The position numbers and the translations under genes are program-made. The notes beneath the pieces were generated by a model. That model saw only the letters and a list, made by a program, of their open reading frames with translations. It was not told the DNA's origin and made no database searches. This document shows positions 48,684 to 58,439 of a stretch of DNA of 64,000 nucleotides, in pieces. The first letter of the stretch is position 1; each line of letters begins with the position of its first letter. The DNA lies in NCBI RefSeq assembly GCF_014297595.2, contig NZ_CP060414.2, positions 2,542,001 to 2,606,000 on the forward strand. Reading direction: 5' to 3'. The stretch is from Neisseria musculi. Its GTDB lineage: Bacteria > Pseudomonadota > Gammaproteobacteria > Burkholderiales > Neisseriaceae.

Positions 48684-49589
48684 ATGAGCCTGATCGCTTT
48701 TTTCGGCGGCATCGAAGCCGGCTTGATTTATGCGCTGGTGGCACTGGGCGTGCTGATTTCGTTCCGCATTCTTGATTTTCCCGACCTGACTGCCGATGGC
48801 AGCTTTCCTTTAGGGGCAGTGGTGTTTGCCGTATGCGTGGGTTCGGGCGTTAACCCGTGGCTTGCCTGTCTGGCAGGTGCGGCGGCGGGTGCCTGTGCAG
48901 GCATGGTAACGGCGTGGCTGAATGTGTCGTTGAAAATTCTGCCGCTGCTGGCCAGCATTTTGGTGATGGTGGCATTGTATTCGGTTAATCTGCGCATTAC
49001 CGGCGGCACACCCAATATTCCGCTCATTGGAGCGCCGAGCGTGTTTGAGCCGTTTGTGGCCGCCGATTTCAGCAACCAGTTTTGGGTGCAGCCGCTGATT
49101 ATTGCCGGCTTCGTGATTGCCGCCAAGCTGCTGCTCGATTGGTTTTTCAACACCCAAACCGGTTTGGCCATGCGCGCAACCGGCGTAAACGCGCGTATGG
49201 CCAAGGCGCAGGGTGTAGCGGCTTCTAAAATGGTGGTGTTGGGTATGGCGATTTCCAACGGCCTGATTGCCTTGGGCGGCGCACTGTTTGCCCAAACCAC
49301 AGGCAGCGCCGATTTGGCCAGCGGCATCGGAACCATCGTTATCGGTTTGGCGGCGGTGATTATCGGCGAGAACCTGCTGAGCAGTAAGCGCATTATCTTT
49401 ATCACGTTGGCCGCTGTTGTGGGGGCGCTGGTGTACCGCCTGCTGATTGCCTTTGCATTGGGCAACGAATTTCTGCAAAGTTTGGGCGTGCGCCCGACCG
49501 ATTTAAACCTGATTACCGCCGTATTGGTAGTAATCGCCCTGCGCCTGCCGGCGGTTAAACGATCGCTTACAAGGAAAGCCACATCATGA
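48684..49589 (+). CDS. ABC transporter permease (LivH/TrpY-like)
   Basis: 301 residues from ATG 48684; an upstream in-frame extension crosses an uptake sequence and is rejected. About eight to nine hydrophobic segments with the branched-chain-type permease pattern (GLIYALVALGVLISFRILDFPDL). Its stop overlaps the ATPase start by four bases (ATGA). Confidence 0.85.
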   Translation: MSLIAFFGGIEAGLIYALVALGVLISFRILDFPDLTADGSFPLGAVVFAVCVGSGVNPWLACLAGAAAGACAGMVTAWLNVSLKILPLLASILVMVALYSVNLRITGGTPNIPLIGAPSVFEPFVAADFSNQFWVQPLIIAGFVIAAKLLLDWFFNTQTGLAMRATGVNARMAKAQGVAASKMVVLGMAISNGLIALGGALFAQTTGSADLASGIGTIVIGLAAVIIGENLLSSKRIIFITLAAVVGALVYRLLIAFALGNEFLQSLGVRPTDLNLITAVLVVIALRLPAVKRSLTRKATS

Positions 49590-50380
49590 TGCGCGCCGAT
49601 AATCTGAAAGTTACCTTCAACGCGGGCACGCCGATTGAAAACCCCGCCATGCGCGGCATGAACCTACACATTCAAAGCGGCGAATTTGTAACCGTTATCG
49701 GCAGCAACGGCGCGGGCAAATCCACTTTTCTCAACGCCATCAGCGGCGATTTATTGGTGGACGGCGGCAGTATCCAAATCAATGGCCAAGACGTTACCCG
49801 CCTGCCCGCGCACAAACGCGCCCATTTGGTAGCGCGCGTATTTCAAGACCCTCTAGCGGGCACCTGTGAAGCGCTGAGCATAGAAGAAAACATGGCGCTG
49901 GCCTATTCGCGTGGCCGCAGGCGCGGCCTGAAATTTGCCCTAAACAAAGCCAACCGTGAATTATTCCGCGAAAAACTTTCCGTGTTGAAACTCGGTTTGG
50001 AAAACCGCCTAACCGACCGCATCGGCTTACTGTCAGGCGGCCAGCGCCAAGCCGTGAGCCTGCTGATGGCCAGCTTGCAGCCGAGCAAAATCCTGCTGCT
50101 TGACGAACATACCGCTGCGCTCGATCCGAAAACCGCTGCGTTTGTATTAGAGCTTACCGATCAGATTATCGCCGAAAACAAGCTGACGGCAATGATGGTA
50201 ACCCATTCCATGCGCCAAGCGCTCGACCACGGCAGCCGCACCGTGATGCTGCACCGCGGCAAAGTGGTGTTGGACGTTGCAGGCGATCGCCGCACCGGCA
50301 TGGACGTTCCCGATTTGCTGGATTTGTTTGAGCAGACACGTGGCGAGAAAGTGTCGGACGATGCCCTGCTGTTGGATTAA
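49586..50380 (+). CDS. ABC transporter ATP-binding protein (TrpZ-like)
   Basis: 264 residues. Walker A GSNGAGKST (39-47), signature LSGGQRQAVSLL, Walker B with LLLDEHTAALDP, H-loop VTHSM. Coupled to the permease by the ATGA overlap and completes the importer. Confidence 0.88.
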   Translation: MMRADNLKVTFNAGTPIENPAMRGMNLHIQSGEFVTVIGSNGAGKSTFLNAISGDLLVDGGSIQINGQDVTRLPAHKRAHLVARVFQDPLAGTCEALSIEENMALAYSRGRRRGLKFALNKANRELFREKLSVLKLGLENRLTDRIGLLSGGQRQAVSLLMASLQPSKILLLDEHTAALDPKTAAFVLELTDQIIAENKLTAMMVTHSMRQALDHGSRTVMLHRGKVVLDVAGDRRTGMDVPDLLDLFEQTRGEKVSDDALLLD

Positions 50381-50473
50381 AGCAGGAATGGGATAAATAT
50401 CGCGAATCTATTGATTCAATTAAGGACTTCCGCGCTTTGCTGCTTTGCGAAGGAAGTCCGAATCCGTAGCCAA

Positions 50474-50503
50474 AGGCCGTCTGAAAAAGCTTTCAGACGG
50501 CCT
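50474..50503 (+). terminator. Inverted uptake-sequence terminator of the ABC operon
   Basis: Cores at 50476-50485 and 50492-50501. It closes the core region before the defence island. Confidence 0.75.
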
Positions 50504-50647
50504 GAGTTATATAGAAATTTCGGCCTGATGCGTTTACGGCGCAACAATGCAGAACGGGGCAACAGACGGAGAAGGTAAAGATAATTTGAAAATTCTTTGA
50601 TGAGAATTTATTATGCTGAATTAATTGAAAAAAAACGGAAAATACCC

Positions 50648-53586
50648 ATGCCAAAACATCTGCTCCCCCCCCACCAAGCCCGTTACTACGCTTGGCTGCT
50701 CACCCGTCAGGCGCAAAGCGGCAGTATGGATTTGCTGGCGGGTACGCTGGTTGATTCGCAAGTGGATCTGAATCCGCATCAGGTTGATGCTGCCTTGTTT
50801 GCTTGCCAAAACCCCTTGTCGCGTGGGGTGATTTTGGCCGATGAAGTCGGCTTGGGCAAAACAGAATGGTGAGTTTGGTGGAAACTTTGCTGGGTGATTT
50901 TGGCCGATGAAGTCGGCTTGGGCAAAACCATTGAGGCCGGTTTGGTGATTTTGCAGCGCTGGGCGGAGCGCAAGCGCCATATTCTGATTATCACCCCGGC
51001 CAATCTGCGCAAACAGTGGCATCAGGAATTGCAGGAAAAATTCGGCCTGCAAGGCATGATTTTGGAAGCCAAAAGCTATAACTCCCTGAAAAAAGAAGGC
51101 GGCAACCCTTTCCGCCAAGATGTGCCGGTTATCTGCTCCTACCAATTTGCCAAAGCCAAAGCGGACGACATCAAAGCTGTCGGCTGGCATCTGGTGGTGA
51201 TGGATGAAGCGCACCGCCTGCGCAACGTCTACAAAAAAGGCAATGTCATCGGCAAAACCTTGCAAGAAGCGTTGGCAAACGTTACCAGTAAAGTGCTGCT
51301 GACGGCGACCCCGTTGCAAAATTCCCTGCTCGAGCTTTACGGCTTGGTCAGCATGATTGATGGGCGTATTTTCGGCGATTTGGACAGCTTTCGCAGCCAG
51401 TTTGGCGCCAGAGCCACCGAGCAAACTTTGGCCAGCCTGCGCCAGCGCTTAAATCCCGTATGCAAACGCACCTTGCGCCGCCAGGTTCAGGCCTATGTTC
51501 CCTACACCCAACGCTTTGCTATCGTGCAACGGTTCCGGCCGTCTGAACAGGAGCAAGCCTTTTCTTTATTGGTTGCCGACTATCTGCGCCGCCCGAATCT
51601 GCAAGCCATGCCCGAAGGCCAGCGGCAGCTGGTTTAGTTGGTGTTGTGGAAACTGCTTGCTTCCAGCAGCCGCGCCATTGCCGGTGCCTTGGATACCATG
51701 AGCAAGCGCTTGCAAGGCGTGTTGGACGAATCCAAGCCGCCGGACTTGGTGGAAATCCTCGATGAAGACTATGAAAGCCTGGACGAAACCGCCGAAGAAT
51801 GGGAAGAAGAAACCGCGCCGAATAGTCTGAGCCAAAACGAATACCAAGCCATTGCCGATGAAATCGAAGAGCTCAAACACTTCAAAACATTGGCAGAAAA
51901 TATCCGCGAAGACGCCAAAAGCCGCGCCTTATTAACCGCACTTTCCACCGCCTTTGCCAAACTCAAAGCGCTGGGCGAGCCGCAAAAAGCCATTATTTTT
52001 ACCGAATCCAAGCGCACGCAGGATTATCTGCTGCAATGCCTTTCGACAAGCTAATATGCAGGCGAAAACGGCGAAGGCATCGTTTTGTTCAACGGCACCA
52101 ACAGCGATGCAAGGGCGCAAAAAATCTATAAAAACTGGCTCAAGCACCACGAAGGCAGCGACAAAATCACCGGCTCCAAAAGCGCCGACACCCGCGCTGC
52201 GCTGGTGGAATATTTCAAAGAACAAGGCAGATTGCCACCGAAGCGGGCGTAGAAGGCATCAACCTGCAATTCTGCTCGCTCATCATCAACTACGATCTGC
52301 CGTGGAACCCGCAGCGCATCGAACAGCGCATCGGCTGCTGCCACCGTTACGGGCAAAAACACGATGTGGTCGTGGTCAATTTTGTGGACGAAAGCAACGA
52401 AGCCGATGCCCGCGTGTATGAACTCTTGGAGCAAAAATTCCAACTCTTTAACGGCGTATTCGGCGCCAGAGACGAAGTATTGGGCGCCATCGGCTCGGGT
52501 GTAGACATCGAACGGCGCATTGCCGATATTTACCGCCGTTGCCGGCTGCCTGAAGAGATTCAATCCGCTTTCAACGAACTGCAACGCGAGCTGTCGGACG
52601 AAATCAACCAAAACATGGTCAACGCCCGCCAAACCCTGCTGGAAAACTTCGATGAAGAAGTGCGCGAAAGGCTGCGCATCCGCGACCAACAAAGCCGTGA
52701 TGCGCTCAAAAAATACGAACGCATTCTGATGGATTTAACCCAAAGCGAATTGGCAGAACATGCCGATTTTGATGCAGAAGGGTTTACGCTCAACCGCCTG
52801 CCCGAAAACCTTTCAGACGGCCCCAACACCGTTGTGTTGGGGCGTTACGAGCTGCCGCGCAAAAGCGGCGAAGCCCGTCTCTACCGCATCAACCACCCCT
52901 TGGCGCAAGCTATCATCACTCAAGCCAAAAACCGCGCCTACCCGCCCGTGCGCCTGCAATTTGACTATCAGGCACACGGCAGCAAAATTAGCACGCTGGA
53001 AGCCTATCGCGGCCAAAGCGGGTAACTGGCCGCCAAACTCATCACCATCAGCGCCTTACACGACACCGAACAGCACCTGCTGGTTGCCGCCGTAACCGAC
53101 AGCAGCGAACCCCTGCAAGACAACGACCCCGAAAAACTGCTCGGCCTGCCCGCCCGAACCATCGGTACAACCGCGCCGACACCCCTTCAGACGGCCTTGG
53201 CTGCCGATATCGACCACCGCCGCCAACAACTGCAAAACGAGGCGACAAACCGCAATCTCGGCTACTTTGAGCAGGAAGTGCAAAAACTCGATGACTGGAC
53301 AGGCGACCTCAAACACGGCTTGGAGCAAGACATCAAAGAAACCGACCGCCAAATCAAAGAAGCCTGCCGCACCGCTGCCACTGCCGCCACGCTGGAAGAA
53401 AAGCTGGCTTGGCAGAAAAAACAGTGTGAGTTGGAAAACAAACGCAGCAAACAGCGGCGGGAGCTTTTTGGCAAACAGGATGAAATTGAAAACCAACGCA
53501 ACCGGCTGATTGAAGATCTGGAAGAGCAGTTAAAGCAGCAGGTGGATGAAGAAGAATTGTTTTTTATTGAGTGGGGGATGGTGTGA
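50648..53586 (+). pseudogene. SNF2/HepA-type helicase, five or more lesions
   Basis: Reconstructed length about 970 residues. N-terminal helicase: Walker A DEVGLGKT, DEAH motif VMDEAHRLRN, TATPLQNS; C-terminal helicase AIIFTESKRTQDYLLQ, then ATEAGVEGINLQF and motif VI QRIGCCHRYGQ, where the usual Arg after RIG is Cys. The tail is a long Glu/Lys-rich coiled coil. Lesions: a 66-bp insertion with TGA at 50870, TAG at 51635, TAA at 52052, a small deletion/frameshift at about 52230, and TAA at 53023. Such helicases work in restriction-like systems (DISARM DrmD, BREX BrxH relatives). Uptake sequences at 51539, 52811 and 53187. Confidence 0.85.
50826..50928 (+). repeat. 37-bp direct repeats flanking a 29-bp insert in the helicase Walker A
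   Basis: GGGTGATTTTGGCCGATGAA and the following 17 bases occur at 50826-50862 and again at 50892-50928. Removing one repeat plus the 29-bp spacer restores the helicase frame through the P-loop. Confidence 0.85.
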
Positions 53587-53648
53587 GCATGTTAATATTA
53601 ACCCATTGCCTATTTTGCTTTGAACAAGCATAAAAGAGATTTGATGTC

Positions 53649-54776
53649 ATGAATGTAAACATAGAAATGCTTAAATATTATATCGAACATGCGCAAATAT
53701 CGCTTGATAAGCTCAAAGAATCCATTCTTAATATTGAATTATTTTTAAGTAGTGAAAGAAATCCTACATTTAATCAAGTTTCGGAAGTTGCTAAAAAACT
53801 TAATATCCCAAATGGGTTATTGTTATTACAAAGTCCGATTGAGATAAAAAGTAAAAAATTAGAATTTAGAACAATGGATTCTACGGCAATGCAAGCTATG
53901 AGCGAAGAATTGTGCGATACGATTTTAGAGATGGAAGGAAAGCAAGCCTTCTTGCGTGAAGAAATTGATTTTACCTTGGATTTTATAGGTTCATGCAGTA
54001 TCAATGATGATATTTCCAAAGTGGCTTCTATTGTTAGAAATAAATTGCAGGTTACAGAATTTTTTTCAAGAAAATATAAATAAAAGTGATGTATTTAAGT
54101 TTCTTCAAGAAAAAATAAACAATATTGGTGTGTTTGTTTTTTTAATGGAAAGGTGGGGGACAATACGCACAGATCATTAAGTTTGGATGAGTTTAGAGGA
54201 TTTGTGTTGGTAGATGACAAAGCACCCATTATTTTTATTAATCAAAAAGACGATAGCATAGTGGAACATTATTTACGCTAGTACATGAGCTGGTGCATTT
54301 ATTTATTGGAACGAATGAGATCTTAACTGATGAAGAGATAAACAATTATTTTCGTGATCCGTTAGAGGTTTTTGTGAACAAAGTAACTGCGGAGATTCTT
54401 GTTCCGAGGGGAGTTTTTGACGCAGCGTTAAAAACAGTGGGAAAAAATATTGATGAGAAAATACAATCGCTTGCTGATAAATTCAAAGTGAGCAAATTTG
54501 TTATTGTAAGACGTTTGTATGATTCAAATGATATCGATCATTCCGTTTATTTGTCCAAAACAGAGGAGTTGAATAAGTTATTCAAAGAGTTTCAGGGACG
54601 TAAAAAAATCATCAGGGGGTGGAAATTATAATAACAACTTAAAGTTCCGTATAGATAGCCGTTTTTTTAATTATGTCCAGCAAGCAGTCAGTCAAAACAG
54701 GATTTCTTATACCGAAGCTTTTCGGATTATCGGTGTCAGCTATAAAGGCTATAAAGCTTTGGCGGAGGGTAAATAA
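53649..54776 (+). pseudogene. XRE-ImmA/IrrE (DUF955) metallopeptidase, four frameshifts
   Basis: Begins MNVNIEMLKYYIEHAQISLD; an XRE-like N-terminal part (NPTFNQVSEVAKKLNIPNG) is followed by the ImmA domain, with the zinc motif HELVH (about 54284-54298) and the family C-terminal SGGGNY segment. Frameshifts lie in a T7 run near 54060, a T7 run near 54140, near 54255, and an A7 run near 54605. Low GC compared with its neighbours. In toxin-antitoxin modules of this type the ImmA protein regulates or cleaves a partner; it precedes the DUF4411 gene with a TAATG stop/start overlap. Confidence 0.75.
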
Positions 54777-55278
54777 TGAAATATTTACTGGACACCAATA
54801 TTTATATTAATTTTTTATGTCGGGCTTATCGCTTTGAATATTTCCAAGTTTTTGGGAGGCTTTTGAAAAAGTGCTTAATCAGCATGTTGTATTACCGAAA
54901 ATTGTTGTTGATGAAGTCAATAAGAGTGATGAATTTAAAGAATGGCTAGAGCAAAACTTTAACGGGGAATATCTGAATCATAAAGATTATGCCGAAGAAT
55001 GGGGACAGGTTATCCAACATATTGCCCAGCATTCTTGTTATAGCGATAAAGCATTGATTGATCCGAGAAGCTGGACGCATGAAAAAATTGCGGATGGTTG
55101 GTTAATTGCGATTGCCAAAAAAGACGGTCTGACTATCGTTACCAATGAGCTTGCTAAACGGGATTTGAACGCACAGAACCCGAGCAAGGAAGTAAAAAAT
55201 CCTGATATAGCAAAAGATTTTGGAATTAAATGCATTACGATGAACGAATTTTTCCAAGAAATCGGATTTAAGCTCTGA
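54776..55278 (+). pseudogene. DUF4411 (PIN-like) toxin candidate, one frameshift
   Basis: MKYLLDTNIYINFLCRAYRF with PIN-type Asp6 in LLDTN. A T5 run at 54849-54853 is one base short; adding it joins to FWEAFEKVLNQHVVLPKIVV and to a stop at 55278, for about 168 residues. Further conserved acidic positions include the EVNKSDEFKEW region. Partner of the ImmA gene; AT-rich. Confidence 0.75.
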
Positions 55279-55302
55279 CTTGAGCAGATGAGATAAAAAT
55301 AT

Positions 55303-57010
55303 ATGAAAAACCAAAAACTAGAACTCACTTGGATAGGCAAAGACAAGCGCCCTAAGTTGGAGGCGCGGATTTTGTTGGAGGATGCGGCGAAGTCGTATCA
55401 TGCGCCCACCCGTTCGGAACAGGCGATTTTTGATAATCGGTTGATTTTTGGCGATAACCTGCTGGCGCTCAAGGCGTTGGAGCAGGAGTTTGCGGGCAGG
55501 GTGAAGTGTGTGTTTATCGACCCGCCGTATAACACCGGCAGCGCGTTTGCCCATTATGATGACGGGCTGGAGCATTCGATTTGGCTGGCGCTGATGCGCG
55601 ACTGTTTGGAGCTGATCAAGCGCTTGCTGGCGGATGACGGCTCGTTGTGGATAACCATTGATGACAACGAAGTGCATTATTTAAAGGTGTTGTGTGATGA
55701 AGTGTTCGGGCGGGGGAATTTTGTGGCGAATGTGGTTTGGCAGAAAAGAACATCGCCAGATAATCGATTGAGATTGGGTAATGCCCATGACCATATTTTG
55801 GTGTATGGGAAACAGCCTTTAATTCATCAAAAATTTAATCAATTAGAAATTGGCGAAGCAAGGAAAAAAGATTTTAAAAATCCTGATAACGACCCAAGGG
55901 GTGCATGGGCTTCTACGGATTTCACAGGTATGACAGGCCATGCCACTGCTTCACAGTTTTATAAAATTACCGCACCCAATGGCAAAAAACACCCTCCCCC
56001 TGAAGGGAGATGTTGGGCAATTAGTGAACTGACATTCGAAAAATTATTGCAAGAAAATCGTGTTTGGTTCGGTAAAGACGGAAATTCACGCTCTAGGCTA
56101 AAGCGCTTTTTGTCCGAGATGGAAGGGCAGAATGCGTGGTTTTGGTGGGGTAATGATGAGGTAGCGCATAACCAAGAAGCAAAAAAAGAAATTAATGCGC
56201 TCTTTGGTGCAAAAAATCCATTTGATACCCCCAAACCTGAGCGTTTGATGAAGCGTATTTTAGAACTCGCCACCAACCCCGGCGATCTCGTCCTAGACTC
56301 TTTCGCCGGCAGCGGCACCACCGGCGCGGTGGCGCATAAAATGGGGCGGTGCTGGATTATGGTGGAATTGGGTGAGCATTGCTACACGCATATTATTCCG
56401 CGTTTGCACAAGGTGATTGACGGCACGGATCAGGGCGGGATTTCCAAGGTGGTGAACTGGTAGGGCCGGCGGGTTCCGTTATTACCGTTTGGCGCCGACC
56501 TTGATTGTCAATGACAAATGGGGCAATCCGGTGATCAACCCCGAATACCGCCCCGAAATGCTGGCCGAAGCGCTGGCCAAGCTGGAGGGCTTTATTTACC
56601 GGCCGTCTGAAACCTTGTGGTGGTAGCACGGCTATTCCAGCGAGCGCGATTTTATTTATGTGACCACGCAAACCTTGTCTGCCGAGCAGTTGCAGGCGTT
56701 GTCGGACGAAGTGGGCGAAAATCAAAGCCTCTTGGTGTGCTGCGCGGTGTGGCGCGGTATCACGGCGGCGCAGGCGGCGGAGCGCTTCCCCAACCTTTTG
56801 TTGAAAAAAATCCCGAAAATGGTGTTGAAGCGCTGCGAATGGGGGCATGACGATTACAGCCTGAACATTGCCAACCTGCCGATGGCCGCGCCCGAAGTCC
56901 GGCCGTCTGAAAACGCGGCAAGCGCTTCCGCCCAAACTGCCAAAGGCAAAAGTGCGGTTGAAAATCAGGAGGATTTTTTGCGGGGGAGGCGGGTGATGAG
57001 TAATGAGTAA
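55303..57010 (+). pseudogene. Beta-class adenine-type DNA methyltransferase (type III Mod-like), C-terminus disrupted
   Basis: Intact for the first 386 residues: motif IV DPPYNTGS (73-80) before the SAM-binding LDSFAGSGTTGAVAH near 345, the order of type III Mod and other beta-class enzymes. A TAG at 56461 and frameshift precede a tail in another frame (GFRYYRLAPTLIVNDKWGNP, with TAG at 56624) to a stop at 57010. The two core motifs may still allow folding. Uptake sequences at about 56602 and 56903. Its end overlaps the DUF1016 gene start by 8 bases. Confidence 0.85.
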
Positions 57011-57593
57011 AGAAACGCCATTGTTGCCCGCTGATTACGGCGATTGGCTGACCGATATTAAAAGTCGGGTGCTGGCGGCGAGGCAGAAAGCGGCCTTGGT
57101 GGCAAATGCCGGGCTGGTTTTGCTTTATTGGCATATCGGGCGGGATATTTTGGAGCGGCAGGTGGCACAAGGCTGGGGCAGCAAAGTGATTGACCGCCTG
57201 GAGCGCGATTTGCGTGAAGCGTTTCCGGAAATGAAGGGGTTTTCTATCCGCAATCTAAAATATATGCGTGCGTTTGCCGAGGCTTGGTCGGATTTTGAAA
57301 TTGTGCAGCAGGCTGCTGCACAATTTCCGTGGTTTCATCTTTGTACTTTGATTGATAAGGTGAAAATACCACAACAAAGAGAGTGGTATTTACAGCAGGC
57401 TATAGCACAGGCTTGGTCGCGCACCACTTTGGAAATCCATATCAAAAACCGCTTGCATGAACGGCAGGGGCAGGCGGTTACCAATTTTACCGCCCGCTTG
57501 CCTGCGCCTGCTTTGGCGCAAGAAACATTAAAAGCCCCTTATCTGTTTGATTTTTTGGGATTGGGCGAAGAAGCGCATGAACGCGGTAAATAA
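57003..57593 (+). pseudogene. DUF1016 (YhcG-like) protein lacking its nuclease domain
   Basis: 196 residues. The N-terminal DUF1016 region is intact (WHIGRDILERQVAQGWGSKV, IRNLKYMRAFAEAW). Full-length YhcG proteins are about 350 residues with a C-terminal PD-(D/E)XK nuclease; here the reading ends at EEAHERGK where that domain should begin. The following DUF4189 gene probably replaced it. Confidence 0.8.
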
Positions 57594-57615
57594 AGAGTAG
57601 ATGCACCCGAACAGT

Positions 57616-57621
57616 TATAAT
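57616..57621 (+). promoter_or_regulatory. -10 box of the DUF4189 gene
   Basis: TATAAT 42 bases before the ATG at 57663, with TAAGG at 57649-57653 as ribosome site. No clear -35. Confidence 0.4.
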
Positions 57622-57662
57622 AGACTAAACGGATTAAAGAGCTTGAATTAAGGTAATGATAA

Positions 57663-58271
57663 ATGCGGACGATTTTTAAATATATAGCAACTGTTGGCGT
57701 TGTATGGCTTGGTTTTGCAGGGGTAGGGTTTGCACAGCCGATGAGCAATGAAATGGCCCAGGGGATATATGATGAAGAAGTAAGAAAAAAGCGTGCTCAG
57801 CAGCAACAAGGAGCAAACACAGACCCCTCCGCTGCCGAGGTGCGAGCTTGGCATGAAAGAGAACGCAAAATACAGGCAGAAATAGCCCAACACCGCGCAA
57901 CGCCTTATTGGATGGTGATCGGGCGGGACTGGGGAAATAAAAAAATTGCATGGAGCGGGGGATATGCTTCCAAAGAAAGGGCAATTGAATGGGCGCTGAG
58001 CCAGTGCGAATCCTCTGATTGCAGATTAATTGCAACTATTGCGAATGCATGTGGGGTTATTGTTTATGCACATGAGAACCCTAAATCAATAAGTGATATT
58101 TTTATAGGCGTAGACCCGGACGATAAAAAAGCGGCAGCTAAAGCTATGCAATCTTGCGAAGCGGTACACAGAAAAAACAACCCTGACAGATGTTTTTATT
58201 CAGGCATTCAGACCAAACACGGCACTGCTTTCTGCACCGGCTATGACTACAGCGTCTACGGCCAGCAATAA
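57663..58271 (+). CDS. Secreted DUF4189-domain protein
   Basis: 202 residues. Signal peptide (KYIATVGVVWLGFAGVGFAQ) followed by a Gln/Ala/Glu-rich linker and a DUF4189 domain, whose pattern of Trp-Gly-Ala and alternating Cys (SKERAIEWALSQCESSDCRL, then NACGVIVYAHE) is clear; extra Cys near the end (SCEAVH, RCFYSG, FCTGYD) suggest disulfides. The family is mostly of unknown function in Neisseriaceae. It is the only apparently intact gene within the island and has its own promoter. Confidence 0.8.
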   Translation: MRTIFKYIATVGVVWLGFAGVGFAQPMSNEMAQGIYDEEVRKKRAQQQQGANTDPSAAEVRAWHERERKIQAEIAQHRATPYWMVIGRDWGNKKIAWSGGYASKERAIEWALSQCESSDCRLIATIANACGVIVYAHENPKSISDIFIGVDPDDKKAAAKAMQSCEAVHRKNNPDRCFYSGIQTKHGTAFCTGYDYSVYGQQ

Positions 58272-58439
58272 GCGGCGCTGACTACTTCAGAGCAAGCCGT
58301 TTTTATTGAGAGGCAGTCTTTGGCAACCTTCAAAAGCTGCTGTTGGGGATACCGACAGTCTATTTGACGCTGTGGTTCATCATGCAAGGCCGGCGCATAG
58401 CCACAGGCCAAAGCCGCGACAATATGCGGGGTTTCCATC

